Assembly (NCBI GenBank): GCA_017543005.1
Contig: JAFWEA010000166.1
Coordinates: 1-5,847 of the forward strand
Direction of reading: 5' to 3'
DNA length: 5,847 bases
Origin: Solobacterium sp.
GTDB lineage: Bacteria; Bacillota_I; Bacilli_A; Erysipelotrichales; Erysipelotrichaceae
The translations under genes and the position numbers were made by a program. The first letter of the stretch is position 1, and each line of letters begins with the position of its first letter. Below are positions 5,343 to 5,847 of this stretch, in pieces. Under the pieces are notes generated by a model, which made no database searches, was not told the DNA's origin, and saw nothing but the letters and a program-made list of their open reading frames with translations.

Positions 5343-5847
5343 TTATTTCACACTCCGTATGCATTTCTCGTTGATTCTGCGCATTTTCTTACTGTCGATT
5401 TTCAATACTTTCCGATCCGCCGTAAACAGACCGTTGATTTCATCTTCCACATCCGATACCTGGGTGAAGATACAGCCGGTCAGGCCCTTCGGGATATTTT
5501 TCAATACATCCCGCCGGTACGCTTCCAGTACGGCTTCATTCCACTGCAGGCGGTCGGTGAACTTCTTGTATCCGTAGACCGAGGCCGGTTCGCTGTGCCC
5601 CTGTTCCAGGTAGGAATAGCCGCCGAATTCACTCAGGAACATCAGCCGCTCTTCCGCTTTCGGGGCCCGGAACGGCCGGAAGTAACAGTGACGGGAATCA
5701 AAGTCCCCGGCCCCCTGATCATGCCAGCCGCTGGCACTGTCGATCAGCCGGGTTGTGTCGTATCCCCGGATATATTCCGTAACCTGCACGCTGTCAAACT
5801 GTCCCCAGCCTTCATTGAACGGCACCCAGGCAAAGATGCAGACGGAA
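5343..5847 (-). CDS. Glycoside hydrolase family 2 enzyme (beta-galactosidase/beta-glucuronidase-like), 3' fragment
   Basis: The minus-strand frame is open from the window edge to a TAA at 5345-5343, giving 167 residues of the C-terminal catalytic barrel; the 5' part is outside. The first residues read SVCIFAWVPFNEGWGQFD, the family 2 signature with the acid/base Glu (codon 5813-5811). A GTG at 5825 looks like a start but lies within this conserved motif, so it is internal. Further landmarks are RLIDSASGWHDQGAGDFDSRH, LSEFGGYS with the likely nucleophile Glu (codon 5630-5628), and FTQVSDVEDEINGL. Both catalytic glutamates are present, so the fragment does not look decayed. These enzymes release beta-linked sugars by a retaining mechanism, but the substrate cannot be assigned from this part. 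No signal can be judged without the N-terminus. Its stop codon touches the hslO start, implying co-transcription with a chaperone gene unrelated to sugar use. Confidence 0.9.
   Translation of the reverse strand, partial: SVCIFAWVPFNEGWGQFDSVQVTEYIRGYDTTRLIDSASGWHDQGAGDFDSRHCYFRPFRAPKAEERLMFLSEFGGYSYLEQGHSEPASVYGYKKFTDRLQWNEAVLEAYRRDVLKNIPKGLTGCIFTQVSDVEDEINGLFTADRKVLKIDSKKMRRINEKCIRSVK

Noticed and set aside
5343..5825. A complete 160-residue gene starting at the GTG at 5825
   Set aside because: The frame stays open to the window edge, and the GTG encodes the Val of the conserved family 2 catalytic motif. It is therefore an internal codon of a larger gene.

Overview
All credible genes in this window lie on the minus strand, so transcription runs from high to low coordinates. 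The protein families (Hsp33, DusB, HisK-type PHP phosphatase, a Gram-positive-style surface protein with a possible sortase signal), the strong AGGAGG-like ribosome sites and the hairpin-plus-U-tract terminators point to a low-to-moderate GC Gram-positive (Bacillota). A gut- or host-associated Erysipelotrichia or Clostridia member would fit, but that narrower placement is a guess. No RNA genes, CRISPR arrays, insertion sequences or phage genes were seen.

Region A (5847 down to 2814) is a tightly packed run: the 3' end of a glycoside hydrolase family 2 gene, then hslO (Hsp33 redox chaperone), dusB (tRNA-dihydrouridine synthase) and a GNAT acetyltransferase. Their junctions are 0 nt, a 32-nt overlap and a 14-nt overlap, which implies one transcript with translational coupling. 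The run ends at an imperfect hairpin followed by two T-tracts. The hslO and dusB genes are housekeeping genes for oxidative protein damage and tRNA modification; the glycosidase upstream is metabolically unrelated.

Region B (about 2774 down to 1550) is a single-gene unit with its own putative promoter, a strong ribosome site and a strong terminator. It encodes a secreted protein with a signal peptide, a Cna-B-like domain, an unrecognised domain of about 100 residues, a Thr-Pro linker of 14 tandem 4-residue units, a VPYTA motif, a hydrophobic segment and a short charged tail. It looks like a cell-wall-anchored or membrane-anchored stalked protein and is the most distinctive gene here.

Region C (about 1540 down to 1) begins at a weak putative promoter and holds a HisK-type histidinol-phosphatase. 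After 15 nt comes a membrane-anchored C39-like cysteine peptidase-fold protein, which runs off the left edge. I found no convincing new multi-gene system. The points most worth following up are the architecture of the surface protein and its non-LPxTG sorting motif.
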